From positions 3,425,001-3,489,000 of the forward strand of contig NZ_CP058986.1 in the NCBI RefSeq assembly GCF_019278525.1: a stretch of 64,000 nucleotides of DNA, in the 5' to 3' direction. The stretch is from Polaribacter sp. HaHaR_3_91. GTDB taxonomy: Bacteria > Bacteroidota > Bacteroidia > Flavobacteriales > Flavobacteriaceae. Position numbers and translations under genes: made by a program. The notes under the pieces are model-generated. The model did no database searches and was not told the origin of the DNA. It worked only from the letters and a program-made list of their open reading frames with translations. Below, piece after piece: positions 63,171-64,000 of this stretch; within the stretch, counting starts at the first letter, position 1, and each line of letters opens with the position of its first letter.

Positions 63171-63747
63171 AAATAAAGATTAACATTTATTTATTTTTTA
63201 AATAACAAACATTAATTTTATTGAATAATATTCACCCTTATCAACAAAACACTGAACATTCCTCAATAAAAAACAGTATTTTTTATTTAACAATAAGTTA
63301 ATAGATATGATAATATTTACACATTAAAAGCACATAAATAATAATTTTAAAGTTAATTATTTAATGAATTAACGAATTAGGTATTACTTAAACTAAAACC
63401 TCTAACTTCATTTTCCTCAATTAAAGTAACAATCAAATTAACATGTTTTTTTTTCGTTTTGTTAATATGTTCTTAAATATTAAAAAAAAGACTAATAACG
63501 CTACTCCTACACTTATAACTTTAATTATAAGCACTTTACACACTCACCACCCTTCTAAAGTTAAAATTTATAAAAAAGACACAAACAAATTCTTTTCATT
63601 TTATTCCGCAAAAAAACAAAAGAAATCACCTAAAAAAACCATTTTAACACTTTGAAAATTAATGAGATTCAAAAAAGTATAGTTACAAAACAGATTCACT
63701 CTTTACAGAAAAAAAGATAATCTTACACAATAAATAACAAACAAAAA
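63171..63747. other. AT-rich intergenic stretch, nothing recognised
   Basis: About 580 bp upstream of the SusC pair 2 promoter. It is very AT-rich with many homopolymer runs. A 70-codon open frame at 63443-63655 has no start context, no family resemblance and a composition like its surroundings, so it is not called a gene. No palindrome, RNA gene or repeat stood out. Confidence 0.5.
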
Positions 63748-63777
63748 AAGACTCACTATTTATAAATAGTGAGTCTT
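63748..63777 (-). terminator. Terminator of the DUF4197 gene
   Basis: A perfect 30-base palindrome (AAGACTCACTATTTA and its complement) followed on the minus strand by seven T residues. It lies 39 bp after the stop of the gene at the right edge. Confidence 0.9.
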
Positions 63778-63816
63778 AAATACCTTTAAAATGTAAAGGG
63801 ATATTATTATTACTTG

Positions 63817-64000
63817 CTAGTCTTGCAAAGCAAACACTTGCTTTAATAAAGCAGAAGTACGTAAACTTGCTTTTTCTCTAATTCCTACTTCTTCAACTTC
63901 AATCATTGTAAATACTCCTTTTAAGGCTTGGTTTGTTACATATTTAGTTAAATCTGGATCTACCTTATTCACAAAAGGAATAGAATTATATTTACCAATT
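63817..64000 (-). CDS. DUF4197 protein, C-terminal part (cut by window edge)
   Basis: The last 61 codons of a gene that continues past the right edge. The visible part (KYNSIPFVNKVDPDLTKYVT, NQALKGVFTMIEVEEVGIRE, SLRTSALLKQVFALQD) matches the end of DUF4197 proteins, which typically read YVT..AL.GLF..I..EE..IR and close with LLKKVF. DUF4197 proteins are exported and of unknown function. The gene ends in its own terminator and is unrelated to the SusC/SusD genes. Confidence 0.8.
   Translation of the reverse strand, partial: IGKYNSIPFVNKVDPDLTKYVTNQALKGVFTMIEVEEVGIREKASLRTSALLKQVFALQD

Noticed and set aside
63443..63655. 70-codon open frame in the gap before SusC pair 2
   Set aside because: Low-complexity AT-rich composition, no family resemblance and no promoter or terminator fit; probably chance.
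1..64000. CRISPR array, insertion sequence or prophage
   Set aside because: No regular short repeats, transposase, integrase or phage genes were found in any reading frame listed or read.

Overview
The window looks like chromosome of a marine member of the Flavobacteriaceae (Bacteroidota). The DNA is AT-rich. Two SusC/SusD pairs, a type IX secretion (T9SS) C-terminal sorting domain, a PID-CTERM protein, DUF4625 lipoproteins and promoters of the TTTG-N17-TAnnTTTG kind all point that way. The genus cannot be fixed from the sequence.

Bases 1-42664 form one dense polysaccharide utilisation locus (PUL). It holds 12 family S1 formylglycine sulfatases (11 complete, one cut by the left edge), three GH29 alpha-L-fucosidases, one GH95-like enzyme, two right-handed beta-helix enzymes of the GH141/GH120 kind with C-terminal PDZ-like domains, one GH117/GH43-like beta-propeller, two related TIM-barrel proteins of unknown specificity, one T9SS-tagged TIM-barrel enzyme, one EF-hand/alpha-beta-hydrolase esterase and one TonB-dependent receptor (TBDR). 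Many sulfatases plus fucosidases, with no polysaccharide lyase, GH16 or GH82, suggest a sulfated, probably acetylated, fucose-containing glycan (fucoidan type). The substrate is inference. The transcription units appear to be: 4131 to 1 (-); 4449-13071 (+); 16771-13198 (-); 31389-16965 (-, nine genes); and 31694-42664 (+, six genes led by the TBDR). The last two diverge from a shared 304-bp control region and have mirror-image GH29 plus unknown-TIM-barrel pairs close to it. The T9SS enzyme would cut polymer at the surface, the TBDR would import fragments, and the sulfatases, esterase and exo-glycosidases would finish them in or near the periplasm.

At 42.7 kb a tRNA-like 3' end with encoded CCA and its own terminator separates the PUL from unrelated genes, a possible integration scar. 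From 42857 to 48312 lies a metal or haem locus: two DUF4625 lipoproteins, a TBDR, a His/Cys-rich small protein and a ChaN-like protein, with an operator-like repeat pair between the divergent genes. From 48439 to 53419 come a PID-CTERM protein, a small unknown, clpS, prmA, tpiA, a TlpA-like thioredoxin, pyrF and a BtuF-like protein.

From 53519 to 63112 two tandem SusC/SusD pairs lie on the minus strand. Their SusC genes share a conserved leader and promoter. No degradative enzyme accompanies them in the window, so their substrate is unknown. The right edge cuts a DUF4197 gene. Only hand reading was possible: family names rest on motifs, and no database search was run.
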